This document shows positions 47,004 through 56,939 of a stretch of 64,000 nt of DNA, in pieces. Origin of the DNA: Alphaproteobacteria bacterium. GTDB taxonomy: Bacteria; Pseudomonadota; Alphaproteobacteria; Rhodobacterales; Rhodobacteraceae. Position numbers and translations under genes: made by a program. Location of the stretch: assembly GCA_030429495.1 (NCBI GenBank), contig JAUIFH010000008.1, forward strand, positions 124,001-188,000. Direction: 5' to 3'. Numbering within the stretch: position 1 is the stretch's first letter; each line of letters starts with the position of its first letter. Below the pieces are notes generated by a model that worked only from the letters and a program-made list of their open reading frames with translations, made no database searches and was not told the DNA's origin.

Positions 47004-48008
47004 TTATTGCAGGAGCCGCCCCATCGCACCGGCCACGTCGGCCATCCGGCAGGAGAAGCCCCATTCGTTGTCGTACCACGCCAGCACCCGAACCGTGCGC
47101 TTGCCAACGACCTTGGTCTGGTCCGGCGCGAAGATAGAGGAGAAGGGGGTGTGGTTGAAGTCGATCGAGACCTTGGGCTCCGGGTCATAGGAAAGAACCA
47201 TGCCCATATAGCCTGCCGCAGCTTCCCTTACGATTTCGTTGACATCCGCCACGCTCACGTCCTTGCCCGCCTGGAAGGTCAGGTCGACGGCCGAGACGTT
47301 CGGCGTCGGAACGCGGATAGCGGTGCCGTCGAGCTTGCCCGACAGTTCCGGCAGCACTTCACCCAGCGCCTTTGCGGCGCCGGTCGATGTCGGGATCATC
47401 GCCATCGCGGCGGCCCGTGCGCGGTAAAGGTCGCTGTGGCGACGGTCGAGCGTCGGCTGATCGCCCGTATAGCTGTGGATCGTCGTCATGATGCCCGATT
47501 CGATGCCGATCGCGTCGTTCAGCACCTTGGCGAGCGGCGCGAGGCAGTTCGTCGTGCAGGAACCGTTCGAGACGACAAGATGATCGGCCTTCAGTTCCCG
47601 GTGGTTCACGCCATAGACAACCGTCTTGTCGGCGCGCTTGGCCGGGGCCGAGACCAGCACCCGCTTGGCGCCCCTCGTCAGGTGAACGGCCGCCTTGTCG
47701 CGGTCGTTGAACTTGCCGGTGCATTCAAGGACGACGTCGACGCCGTCCCAGTCCAGCTCGTCCGGGTTGTAGGTCGACATCACCTCGATCGGGCCGCGGC
47801 CGAGGTCGATCGTGTTTCCCGAGACCTTCACCGGGCCGGCAAAGCGGCCGTGGACGGAGTCGTATTTCAGGAGATGGGCATTCGTTTCGATCGGGCCGGT
47901 CGCGTTGATCTTCACGACCTGGACGTCGTTGCGTGCGGCTTCGGCGATATGGGCCAGCGTGCAGCGGCCGATGCGCCCGAATCCGTTGATGCCGATCGTG
48001 ACCGTCAT
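47004..48008 (-). CDS. gap: Glyceraldehyde-3-phosphate dehydrogenase, type I (second copy)
   Basis: A 334-residue GAPDH closely similar to the first copy, with INGFGRIGRC and catalytic SNGSCTTNCLAP. At position 36 it has Ala (VKINATGPIETN) where the other copy has the NAD-selective Asp, so it may accept NADP and work in the gluconeogenic or Calvin direction. GGAGAAAACGAC precedes ATG 48008. Two direct TGTTAGCGAAAACAGG repeats lie about 100-130 bases upstream. The copies share an operon-like order with the 47-residue ORF between. Confidence 0.95.
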   Translation of the reverse strand: MTVTIGINGFGRIGRCTLAHIAEAARNDVQVVKINATGPIETNAHLLKYDSVHGRFAGPVKVSGNTIDLGRGPIEVMSTYNPDELDWDGVDVVLECTGKFNDRDKAAVHLTRGAKRVLVSAPAKRADKTVVYGVNHRELKADHLVVSNGSCTTNCLAPLAKVLNDAIGIESGIMTTIHSYTGDQPTLDRRHSDLYRARAAAMAMIPTSTGAAKALGEVLPELSGKLDGTAIRVPTPNVSAVDLTFQAGKDVSVADVNEIVREAAAGYMGMVLSYDPEPKVSIDFNHTPFSSIFAPDQTKVVGKRTVRVLAWYDNEWGFSCRMADVAGAMGRLLQ

Positions 48009-48103
48009 GTCGTTTTCTCCTGTCCGCCGGGCGCGGGCGCCAGACCCCGCCGCATGTTCCGCATAGCAAAGGATAGGCCGCCGGAAAACCCGGAGTTTCA
48101 ACA

Positions 48104-48139
48104 TGTTAGCGAAAACAGGGCGGTGTTAGCGAAAACAGG
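48104..48139. repeat. Two direct 16-base repeats, LacI/CceR-like half-sites, before the second gap gene
   Basis: TGTTAGCGAAAACAGG occurs at 48104-48119 and 48124-48139, a 20-base period that puts both on about the same helix face. Each contains TGTTAGCG, the left half of a TGTTAGCGCTAACA palindrome, with a degenerate right half AAAACA. They lie 96-131 bases before the gap start at 48008. Confidence 0.65.
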
Positions 48140-48246
48140 TTCGACAATGGTCAGGCCGCGACGGAACTGTGCGCGAATCCGTCATGCGCTTGCCACGCCG
48201 CCGTGATCGTTTAGGTTGCGTCCGGCAAGATCGGTAAGGGGTGGTG

Positions 48247-49218
48247 ATGAGCGGACTACTTGCGCTTCTGGATGATGTGGCGGCGATCGCGAAGGTAGCC
48301 GCCGCGAGCGTTGACGACGTCGCGGGCATGGCTGCCAAGGCGGGGTCGAAGGCGGCCGGGGTCGTGATCGACGACGCTGCGGTGACGCCGAAATACGTCC
48401 ACGGCTTCGAGGCCAAGCGCGAACTTCCGATCATCTGGAAAATCACCAAGGGATCGCTCTTCAACAAGCTCGTGATCCTCCTCCCGGCGGCGATGCTGAT
48501 GAACGCGTTCGCACCGTGGCTCGTCACGCCGCTTCTGATGTTGGGCGGCGCCTATCTCTGTTTCGAAGGCGCCGAAAAGATCTTCCACAAACTCTTTCCC
48601 CACGGTGATGCCGAGGTTCAGGCGGACATGGAGGTGGGCGATCCGGTGCATCTCGAGGAGAAGCGCGTGAAGGGCGCGATCAAGACCGATTTCATCCTGT
48701 CGGCCGAGATCATGACCATCTCGCTTGCCGCGATACCCGACAGCGCGCTCTGGATGGAGGCGCTGACGCTCGCGGTGGTCGCGGTCGGGATCACGATCGC
48801 CGTCTACGGCACGGTCGCGCTGATCGTGAAGATGGACGACATCGGACTTTTCATGGCGGCGACTGCGCGCACCGGGCTTGGCCGCGGCATCGGGACCGGG
48901 CTGGTGAAGGGGATGCCGAAGCTCATGGCGCTGTTGTCGACGGTCGGAACGGCAGCGATGCTCTGGGTTGGCGGCTCGATCATCATTCATGGCCTCGACG
49001 TGCTTGGCTGGCCGGTCCTCTATGACTGGATTCACCACGTGGCTGAGGGTGCGGTGCACGGGATTTCCGGTCCCGCGATCGGATTCCTGGAATGGCTGAT
49101 CATTGCCGGGCTGGACGGGATTTTCGGCCTCGCGCTCGGCATGGTGCTGATCCCGTTGGTGACACGGGTGATCGGGCCTGTCATCGGCGCGTTGACGGGC
49201 AAGCGAGACGCCCACTGA
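48247..49218 (+). CDS. DUF808 (YedI-like) inner-membrane protein
   Basis: A 323-residue protein of the DUF808 family. It begins SGLLALLDDVAAIAKVAA with Ala/Asp-rich repeats, then GGAYLCFEGAEKIFHKL and several hydrophobic helices to the C-terminus. The function of the family is unknown. The ATG at 48247 follows AAGGGGTGG; a GTG at 48241 is an alternative. It is convergent with tkt, and a hairpin lies between. Confidence 0.9.
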   Translation: MSGLLALLDDVAAIAKVAAASVDDVAGMAAKAGSKAAGVVIDDAAVTPKYVHGFEAKRELPIIWKITKGSLFNKLVILLPAAMLMNAFAPWLVTPLLMLGGAYLCFEGAEKIFHKLFPHGDAEVQADMEVGDPVHLEEKRVKGAIKTDFILSAEIMTISLAAIPDSALWMEALTLAVVAVGITIAVYGTVALIVKMDDIGLFMAATARTGLGRGIGTGLVKGMPKLMALLSTVGTAAMLWVGGSIIIHGLDVLGWPVLYDWIHHVAEGAVHGISGPAIGFLEWLIIAGLDGIFGLALGMVLIPLVTRVIGPVIGALTGKRDAH

Positions 49219-49226
49219 ACGCGAGA

Positions 49227-49248
49227 AAGGGGACCGCGCGGCCCCCTT
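49227..49248. terminator. Hairpin between DUF808 gene and tkt
   Basis: AAGGGG-A-CCG (49227-49236) pairs with CGG-C-CCCCTT (49239-49248), one mismatch, in the gap between the convergent stops. T-runs on either side are poor, so it is a weak bidirectional candidate. Confidence 0.45.
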
Positions 49249-49277
49249 CCATGATCTTCCAGTGCTGAAGTGATTTC

Positions 49278-51305
49278 TCAGAGCAGCGATTTGACCCGCT
49301 CTGCCACAGCCTCGGCGGTGATGCCGAACTCCTTATAGAGCCTGTCGGCGGGGGCGGATGCGCCGAAGCTTTCCATGCCGACGAAGGCGGCCTTGGCCTC
49401 GCGTCCGCGGTTGCCGAGAAGGAACTGGTCCCAGGGTTGGCGTACCGCGGCCTCGATCGCGACGCGGACGGGGCCGGCCGGAAGTACCTTCTTGCGGTAG
49501 TCCTCGGGCTGTGCCGCGAACAGTTCCATGCAGGGCATGGAGACGACGCGCGTCCCGATCCCATCCGCCTGAAGCAGGTCGCGCGCCTTGAGTGCGATCT
49601 CGACTTCCGAGCCGCTGGCCATCAGGACCGCGCCCCGCTTGCCCTCGGCTTCGCGCAGCACATAGCCGCCAAGGGCGGTCAGGTTCCGGCCCGTATGCTT
49701 GGTCCGAACCGTCGGCAGGTTCTGTCGCGACAGCGCGAGGACCGAAGGCGTCTTTTCCGCGGTCAGCGCCAGCTCCCAGGCCTCCGCCGTCTCGATCAGG
49801 TCGGCGGGGCGGAAGGTCCAAGTGTTCGGTGTCGCGCGGCAGATGGCAAGGTGTTCGACCGGCTGGTGTGTCGGGCCATCTTCGCCAAGGCCGATCGAGT
49901 CATGCGTCATGACATAGACCGTGGGCACGCCCATCAGCGCCGACAGGCGCATCGCGCCGCGCGCGTAATCGGTGAAGCACAGGAACGTGCCGCCATAGGG
50001 TCGGACGCCGCCATGCAGCACCATCCCGTTCATGGCCGCGGCCATACCGTGTTCGCGGATGCCGTAGTGGACATAGCGACCCTTGCGGTTCTCGGGGTCG
50101 AAGACGCCGAGATCGCCGGTCCGCGTGTTGTTCGAGCCGGTCAGGTCGGCCGAACCGCCGATCGTTTCCGGCATGACCGGGTTCACGACTTCAAGAACCA
50201 TTTCAGAGGCCTTGCGCGTCGCGACCTTCGGCTGGGCGTCGGAGTTCTGGCGCTTCAGTGCGCGGATGACGGAGGCCAGCCGCTTCGGCGTGCCTCCAGT
50301 CATCTGACGCGTGAATTCCTCGCGCCGGGCGTCCGACAGCCCCGCAAGACGGCTTTCCCATTCCGACCGCGCCTCGCCGCCGCGCGCGCCGATCTGCGCC
50401 CAGGCGTCCCGGATGTCGGCCGGGATGTCGAATGCCGCGTGTTTCCAGCCATAGATCGCCTTCGTCGCCTCGATCTCGTCCGAGCCGAGGGGCGACCCAT
50501 GGGCGCCGGCCGTGTCCTGCTTCTTCGGGCTGCCGAAGCCGATATGGGTCTTGCAATCCACCAGCACCGGGCGGTCGGACCGCTTCGCCTTGGTCAGCGC
50601 GCGGTCGATGTCGGCCGGATCGTGGCCGTCGCAGGACAGGACCGTCCATCCGGCAGCCGCGAAGCGCGCGCGCTGGTCGGTCACGTCCGAAAGGCTGATC
50701 TTGCCGTCGATCGAGATGTCGTTGTTGTCCCAAAGCACGATAAGCCGGTTGAGCTTCTGCATCCCTGCCAGGCCGATCGCCTCGTGGCTGATGCCCTCCA
50801 TCAGGCAGCCGTCGCCGGCGATGACATAGGTGTAGTGATCGACGATCCGTTTGCCGAACCGCGCGCGCAGCGACTCCTCGGCCATGGCGAACCCGACGGC
50901 GTTCGAGATGCCCTGACCCAGCGGGCCGGTCGTCGTCTCCACCCCCCGGACATGGCCGTATTCGGGATGGCCGGCCGTGATCGCGCCCCATTGGCGGAAG
51001 TTGCGGATCTGGTCGAGCGTCATGTCCGCATAGCCGGTCAGATGCAGCAGCGCATAGATCAGCATGGAGCCGTGTCCGGCCGAGAGGATGAAGCGGTCGC
51101 GGTCCGCCCAATCCGGTGCGGAGGCGTCGAACTTGAGGTGCTTTTCGAAAAGGACGGTGGCGACGTCGGCCATCCCCATCGGCATCCCGGGATGGCCGGA
51201 ATTCGCGGCCTGGACGGCATCCATCGCGAGCGCCCGCAGGGCGCAGGCTTTCATCCAGTGGTCGGCGTGCTGTTCGCGGAGCGTGGCAATATCCAAGTGG
51301 CTCAT
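49278..51305 (-). CDS. tkt: Transketolase
   Basis: A protein of about 675 residues with the thiamine-pyrophosphate motif GDGCLMEG...NDISIDG, the N-terminal [19 protein letters not shown] and the pyrimidine-domain [18 protein letters not shown]-type sequence ([14 protein letters not shown]). It exchanges two-carbon units in the pentose phosphate and Calvin pathways. The start is unsure: ATG 51305 has AGAAGG directly abutting it, while TTG 51296 has the same AGAAGG nine bases before; ATG 51320 has no site. It shares the region with two gap genes. Confidence 0.95.
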   Translation of the reverse strand: MSHLDIATLREQHADHWMKACALRALAMDAVQAANSGHPGMPMGMADVATVLFEKHLKFDASAPDWADRDRFILSAGHGSMLIYALLHLTGYADMTLDQIRNFRQWGAITAGHPEYGHVRGVETTTGPLGQGISNAVGFAMAEESLRARFGKRIVDHYTYVIAGDGCLMEGISHEAIGLAGMQKLNRLIVLWDNNDISIDGKISLSDVTDQRARFAAAGWTVLSCDGHDPADIDRALTKAKRSDRPVLVDCKTHIGFGSPKKQDTAGAHGSPLGSDEIEATKAIYGWKHAAFDIPADIRDAWAQIGARGGEARSEWESRLAGLSDARREEFTRQMTGGTPKRLASVIRALKRQNSDAQPKVATRKASEMVLEVVNPVMPETIGGSADLTGSNNTRTGDLGVFDPENRKGRYVHYGIREHGMAAAMNGMVLHGGVRPYGGTFLCFTDYARGAMRLSALMGVPTVYVMTHDSIGLGEDGPTHQPVEHLAICRATPNTWTFRPADLIETAEAWELALTAEKTPSVLALSRQNLPTVRTKHTGRNLTALGGYVLREAEGKRGAVLMASGSEVEIALKARDLLQADGIGTRVVSMPCMELFAAQPEDYRKKVLPAGPVRVAIEAAVRQPWDQFLLGNRGREAKAAFVGMESFGASAPADRLYKEFGITAEAVAERVKSLL

Positions 51306-51526
51306 CCTTCTGTCGGGCATGGCAGGCGCGCGGGTTTGATAGCAGGCTCTAGGGCAAGATCAAGCGCACCGGCGGCAAATGATGCGAATGGGGGAGAAAT
51401 CGGCAGCACCTTTGGTCTAAGATTAGTCTCCATCAGGCTTCGGTCGATTCGCTTGGGTGGCGGATCGGCAGTTTCTGTTTCCGAGGCCTGTCTGACTATG
51501 GGTGTAAGGGTAGGGGGCATACGATC

Positions 51527-52000
51527 ATGAACGACATGACAGATCTGGCGCGGAGGCTTTCCGCAGCCCTTGAACGGATCAGCATTGGCGTGGACGAGGC
51601 GGGCGATGCCGCCCCGCGCGGCGATGAAGGCGAGGTCGCGCTTCGCGAGGCGCTGGATGCCGAACGGACGACCAATGCACAGTTGACCGAGCGCGTGCGC
51701 GCGATCAAGGAAAAGCAGGAAACGATGGTGAGCGCGCTTGAGACGAAGGTTGCGCGGCTGACGGAGCAGTTGAATACCGCGGGTGCGGAACTTCAACGCC
51801 AGAAACGCCTGAACGGCGAGCTTGCCGATGCGAACCGGGCGCTGAGCGACGCCGCGAAAGCGGGCGTATCGGAGCCGCATCTTATCAACCGCTCCATGAT
51901 GACGGAGCTTGAGGCGCTGCGCGCCGCGCGGGCCGCCGAGATGGCGGAGATGGAAGAGATCCTGTCGGAACTCAAGCCGCTGATCGGCGAGGTGGCCTGA
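51527..52000 (+). CDS. Coiled-coil protein coupled to zapA
   Basis: A 157-residue protein, almost entirely helical and heptad-like (about residues 50-155), Ala/Glu/Arg-rich, with no membrane segment or known domain that I can name. Its stop shares one base with the zapA start, so the two are cotranslated. A role in cell division or Z-ring attachment is suggested only by that coupling. A TACGAT hexamer lies close before the start. Confidence 0.8.
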   Translation: MNDMTDLARRLSAALERISIGVDEAGDAAPRGDEGEVALREALDAERTTNAQLTERVRAIKEKQETMVSALETKVARLTEQLNTAGAELQRQKRLNGELADANRALSDAAKAGVSEPHLINRSMMTELEALRAARAAEMAEMEEILSELKPLIGEVA

Positions 52001-52383
52001 TGCCGGAAATGAAGATCACGATCGGCGGACGCGATTTCGAGGTTGCTTGCCAGGAGGGCGAAGAACAGTTCCTGCGTGCCGCGTCGCGGATGCTCGACAA
52101 CGAGGCGACAGCGTTGATCGGCCAGATCGGCCGGATGCCGGAGGCGCGGATGCTGCTGATGGCGGGGCTGATGCTGGCCGACAAGGCCGCCGGCCTTGAG
52201 GATCAGCTCCGCTCGCTCGAGGAGCGCGCGGTGGTGGCAGAGCGCGTCGCGGCGGATGCCCGCGCCAATCCGGCCAAGGTCGAGGTGCCGGTGATCCCCG
52301 ATATCGTCATCGACAGCTTCGCCGAGATCGCCGCGCAGGCCGAGGCGCTGGCCGACCGGATCGAGGAGCGCAAGGCGGGCTGA
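52000..52383 (+). CDS. zapA: Cell division protein ZapA
   Basis: A 127-residue ZapA: N-terminal MKITIGGRDFEVACQEGEE strand-helix region and a long C-terminal coiled coil. It binds FtsZ and promotes bundling of the Z ring. Its start overlaps the upstream coiled-coil gene by one base, and a strong terminator follows. In many bacteria 6S RNA lies after zapA; there is no room for it here. Confidence 0.92.
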   Translation: MPEMKITIGGRDFEVACQEGEEQFLRAASRMLDNEATALIGQIGRMPEARMLLMAGLMLADKAAGLEDQLRSLEERAVVAERVAADARANPAKVEVPVIPDIVIDSFAEIAAQAEALADRIEERKAG

Positions 52384-52406
52384 CGAAGCGTTGCCCGCGC
52401 GAACGC

Positions 52407-52433
52407 AAAGGGCGCCCGTTGGGCGCCCTTTTT
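52407..52433 (+). terminator. Strong terminator after zapA, also facing grxD
   Basis: AAAGGGCGCCC (52407-52417) and GGGCGCCCTTT (52421-52431) form an 11-bp stem with loop GTT, ending in five T (52429-52433). By symmetry it can also stop the minus-strand grxD transcript, whose stop is at 52458. Confidence 0.9.
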
Positions 52434-52457
52434 CGTCCGGCCGTGAGTGTCGTCCGA

Positions 52458-52820
52458 TCAGGAATTCGCGGCGCGGATTTGGTCGGCGGCGTCCTTATTG
52501 TAGGCCACGCCCTTGTCCTCGAATAGCTGGTCCAGTTCGCCCGACAGCGTCATCTCGGTGATGATGTCGCAGCCGCCGACGAACTCGCCCTTCACATAAA
52601 GCTGCGGGATGGTCGGCCAGTCGGAGTAATCCTTGATCCCCTGACGGATCTCGGCGTCCTCCAGCACGTTCACATCGGCATAGTCGACGCCCATGAAGTT
52701 CAGGACGCCGGCGACTCGGGACGAGAACCCGCATTGCGGCATGGTCTTGGTGCCCTTCATGTAAAGGACGACATCGTTCTTGGTGACGGTTTCGCTAATG
52801 CGGGTCTTTGCGTCGGTCAT
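52458..52820 (-). CDS. grxD: Monothiol glutaredoxin (Grx4 type)
   Basis: A 120-residue CGFS glutaredoxin with the active site C30-G-F-S33 ([10 protein letters not shown]), the TVP-like [11 protein letters not shown] and GGCDIITEM glutathione site. Such proteins bind [2Fe-2S] clusters and partner BolA proteins in Fe-S delivery and iron sensing. Its ATG overlaps by four bases the stop of a 59-residue ORF, which in turn overlaps bolA, so the three form one translational unit. Confidence 0.95.
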   Translation of the reverse strand: MTDAKTRISETVTKNDVVLYMKGTKTMPQCGFSSRVAGVLNFMGVDYADVNVLEDAEIRQGIKDYSDWPTIPQLYVKGEFVGGCDIITEMTLSGELDQLFEDKGVAYNKDAADQIRAANS

Positions 52821-52996
52821 TCTGCCGTTTTCCTTTGTGCTTCGGAGAATGCGACGGTCTGTTCTGAACTTTCAGCGCCGTCCGCCTCTTCCTTGTGTCG
52901 CTTGAAATCCTCTTGAGTGAATACAAGCGAACTGACAACCTCGCTTATCCACCCCACCGCGCCTTTGGCGGCAGCCTCGCAAGCATCCTCTATCAT
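52817..52996 (-). CDS. 59-residue protein coupled to bolA and grxD
   Basis: Reading the minus strand gives an uninterrupted frame from ATG 52996 to TGA 52817. The protein starts [16 protein letters not shown], has a short hydrophobic stretch ([10 protein letters not shown]) and a polar Glu/Lys-rich tail ([12 protein letters not shown]) ending KTAE. The start overlaps the bolA stop by four bases (ATGA) and the stop overlaps the grxD start by four bases. About half its third codon positions are A or T, much more than its neighbours. I do not recognise the protein. Its place suggests a role in BolA-glutaredoxin Fe-S handling. Confidence 0.7.
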   Translation of the reverse strand: MIEDACEAAAKGAVGWISEVVSSLVFTQEDFKRHKEEADGAESSEQTVAFSEAQRKTAE

Positions 52997-53235
52997 TCCG
53001 GTGCCTTCGTGGTCAGTGCGAGCGCGTGCAGTTCGCCCTGCGCCCCGTCCATCTTTCCCTTGAGCGCGGCATAGACCGCACGCTGCTGCTGGACGCGGTT
53101 CATGCCGCGGAAGCTTTCGTCGATGACCTCGGCGGCATAGTGGTTTCCGTCGCCCGCGAGATCGGTGATCGTGATCTTCGCGTCCGGGAACGTGGCCCGG
53201 ATGAGGTTTTCGATATCCTGCGCTTCCATCGCCAT
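52993..53235 (-). CDS. bolA: BolA family protein
   Basis: An 80-residue BolA domain with HYAAEVIDESFRGMNRVQQQR and the C-terminal GELHALALTT motif, the conserved His-containing strand-helix core. BolA proteins pair with CGFS glutaredoxins around a shared [2Fe-2S] cluster. ATG 53235 follows AAGG by seven bases; ATG 53229 is the alternative. The grxD gene lies downstream in the same unit, which supports the pairing. Confidence 0.95.
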   Translation of the reverse strand: MAMEAQDIENLIRATFPDAKITITDLAGDGNHYAAEVIDESFRGMNRVQQQRAVYAALKGKMDGAQGELHALALTTKAPE

Positions 53236-53310
53236 GGGGCGTCCTTCCCTTCTCGTCTTGTGCAATACTTAAGCCGCGCGCCGATGCGCCGCAAGGTCAC
53301 GCGCGCGTCG

Positions 53311-53352
53311 GGGGCGGATGCCTCCGGCGGGAATATTTCGGCCAAGAAGAAG
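53311..53352. repeat. Dispersed Rhodobacterales intergenic repeat
   Basis: The sequence around GGATGCCTCCGGCGGGAA and GCCAAGAAGAAG (53317-53352) lies in the gap between bolA and purL. I recognise it from memory as a short element present in many intergenic gaps of Rhodobacterales genomes. Only one copy is in this window. Confidence 0.45.
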
Positions 53353-53366
53353 TCGGAGACGGTCCC

Positions 53367-55526
<2,160 letters not shown>

Positions 55527-55680
55527 CGGTCTGTCTCCCTCGTGTCGGCTGCGCCGCTAATAGGCCAAGCCCAGCCCGAGGGGAAGGCCCGGCGGGCCGC
55601 TTCCGGGGTGTTGTGCCGATTCACCCCGGCCGGGATGCCGCCGGGGTGGTCCATCTGGTCCCGGAGGATGCGTGCAGGAC

Positions 55681-55707
55681 AAAAAAAAGGCCGAGACAAG
55701 CTCGGCC
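55681..55707 (-). terminator. Rho-independent terminator of the sRNA candidate
   Basis: On the minus strand GGCCGAG and CTCGGCC form a 7-bp stem (8 with the flanking A-T pair), loop CTTGT, followed by a run of eight or nine T (55688-55681). It lies 150 bases after the LysR stop and 155 bases before purL. Confidence 0.88.
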
Positions 55708-55760
55708 TAAGTCCAACAGGGAGGTAGAAGGCAGCGAGAGTTTCCTCAACCACCGCCTTC
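55681..55760 (-). ncRNA. Candidate trans-acting small RNA of about 80 nt
   Basis: On the minus strand a first hairpin pairs GAAGGC (55760-55755) with GCCTTC (55732-55727), with an inner GAG-GAAA-CTC hairpin (55747-55738). A C-rich single strand CTACCTCCCTG follows, able to pair with Shine-Dalgarno sequences, and then a terminator: GGCCGAG/CTCGGCC (55707-55701 and 55695-55689) with eight T. A promoter at 55795-55767 predicts a start at about 55760. No frame of note lies here. This has the architecture of an sRNA, possibly of the StsR/CcsR kind known in Rhodobacter; expression is not shown. Confidence 0.55.
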
Positions 55761-55766
55761 CATTCC

Positions 55767-55795
55767 CATCTAGGCGCTGGGCCGGGGCCGATCAA
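55767..55795 (-). promoter_or_regulatory. Promoter of the sRNA candidate
   Basis: Minus strand TTGATC (55795-55790) and TAGATG (55772-55767) are separated by 17 bases. Read as TTG-N19-CTA it also fits the spacing I recall for RpoHI/RpoHII promoters of Rhodobacter. The -10 matches only three or four positions of the sigma-70 consensus. Confidence 0.45.
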
Positions 55796-55857
55796 GGGAA
55801 ATCATGCCGCAGCTGCAACATGGCCGCCATGCGTTGCCATCATGCCTCACTGCAATC

Positions 55858-56763
55858 TCAGGTTGAGGACTCAGTCTGCCGGCTTTTGCGGTAAATGATG
55901 ATCTCTTCCATGACGAAATCGCGGAACGCGGCGACGCGCTTGGACTGCCGGAGCTCTTCCGGATAGGCGAGGAACACCGGGACCTCGCCTGATTCCACGT
56001 CCGGCAACACGCGCACAAGATCAGGGAAATCCTCCGTCAGGTAGTCCGGCAGAACGCCGATGCCGAGATGGTAGAGCACCGATTGCAGGACGCCGTAGTA
56101 GTTGTTCACGGTCAGGGTAGAGCGGATGTCCTGCGCGAGGAGCGTCTGAACCAGCGAGGCGCCCGCCGCCACCTGCGGCGCGGTCGGGCTTTGACTGACA
56201 AGCCGGTGGCTCGACAGGTCGCTCAGCACCTCCGGCAGTCCCGCCATCTCGAGGTATTCCGGCGTCGCGTAGAGGCGCATCCTGATATTCATCAGCCGCC
56301 GTCGGATCAGATCGGCCTGGGACGGCTCCTTCATGCGGATCGCGACGTCCGCCTCACGCATCGGCAAGTCCAGAACCCGCTCCTCAAGCATCAGCTCGAT
56401 CTTCAGGTCGGGGTATTTCTCGTACAGCTTGCCGAGGCGGGGGGCGAGCCAGAGCGTGCCGAAGCCGGTTGTCGTGGTCACACGCAATTCGCCGAAGACC
56501 TCGTCTTCACTGTCGCGGATGCGCGCCTCGGCGGTCTCCAGACGCTTGTTCATCGCCGAGGTGGCGTCAAACAGCAACTCGCCCTGTTCAGTGAGAATCA
56601 GCCCCCGGGCGTGCCGATGGAACAGCGTGGTGTTGAGGCTGTCTTCCAGTGCACGAATCTGCCGGCTGACTGCCGATTGCGACAGGTTCAGCGTCTCACC
56701 CGCATGGGTGAGACTTCCAGCGTCGGCAACGGCGTGGAAGATTCTGAGTTTGTCCCAATCCAT
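55858..56763 (-). CDS. LysR family regulator of the LsrB/VtlR type
   Basis: A 301-residue LysR protein. Its start, MDWDKLRIFHAVADAGSLTH, and FHRHARGLILTEQGELL closely match LsrB of Sinorhizobium and VtlR of Brucella/Agrobacterium, which control sRNA (abcR) and envelope or oxidative-stress genes. LsrB senses oxidants with cysteines, whereas this protein has no Cys, so its signal must differ. ATG 56763 is chosen for the family N-terminus. A candidate sRNA lies just downstream. Confidence 0.88.
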   Translation of the reverse strand: MDWDKLRIFHAVADAGSLTHAGETLNLSQSAVSRQIRALEDSLNTTLFHRHARGLILTEQGELLFDATSAMNKRLETAEARIRDSEDEVFGELRVTTTTGFGTLWLAPRLGKLYEKYPDLKIELMLEERVLDLPMREADVAIRMKEPSQADLIRRRLMNIRMRLYATPEYLEMAGLPEVLSDLSSHRLVSQSPTAPQVAAGASLVQTLLAQDIRSTLTVNNYYGVLQSVLYHLGIGVLPDYLTEDFPDLVRVLPDVESGEVPVFLAYPEELRQSKRVAAFRDFVMEEIIIYRKSRQTESST

Positions 56764-56880
56764 ATGGTAACTTTCTGTCACTCCACGGGCACCGATGAAC
56801 GCCGAAACTACATAGGAGAAAATTGGCGTCAGAAAAAGCACTCATTGGTAAAGCCGTCCAATCGGTCAGGAAAAAGTCGC

Positions 56881-56909
56881 TTGGTAGGTCAGAAGATTTG
56901 ACCTATAAT
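56881..56909 (+). promoter_or_regulatory. Promoter of the indolepyruvate oxidoreductase gene
   Basis: TTGGTA (56881-56886) is followed after 17 bases by a perfect TATAAT (56904-56909), 31 bases before the ATG at 56940. The start of transcription would be near 56916. Confidence 0.7.
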
Positions 56910-56939
56910 GCATCCACGCGCCGACCAGGGGAGGACCAG

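Noticed and set aside
49437-51530. 697-codon frame on the plus strand
   Set aside because: It is antisense to transketolase; its translation shows no domain and is the usual GC-rich shadow.
52384-52457. 6S RNA after zapA
   Set aside because: The gap is only 74 bases and is filled by a terminator.
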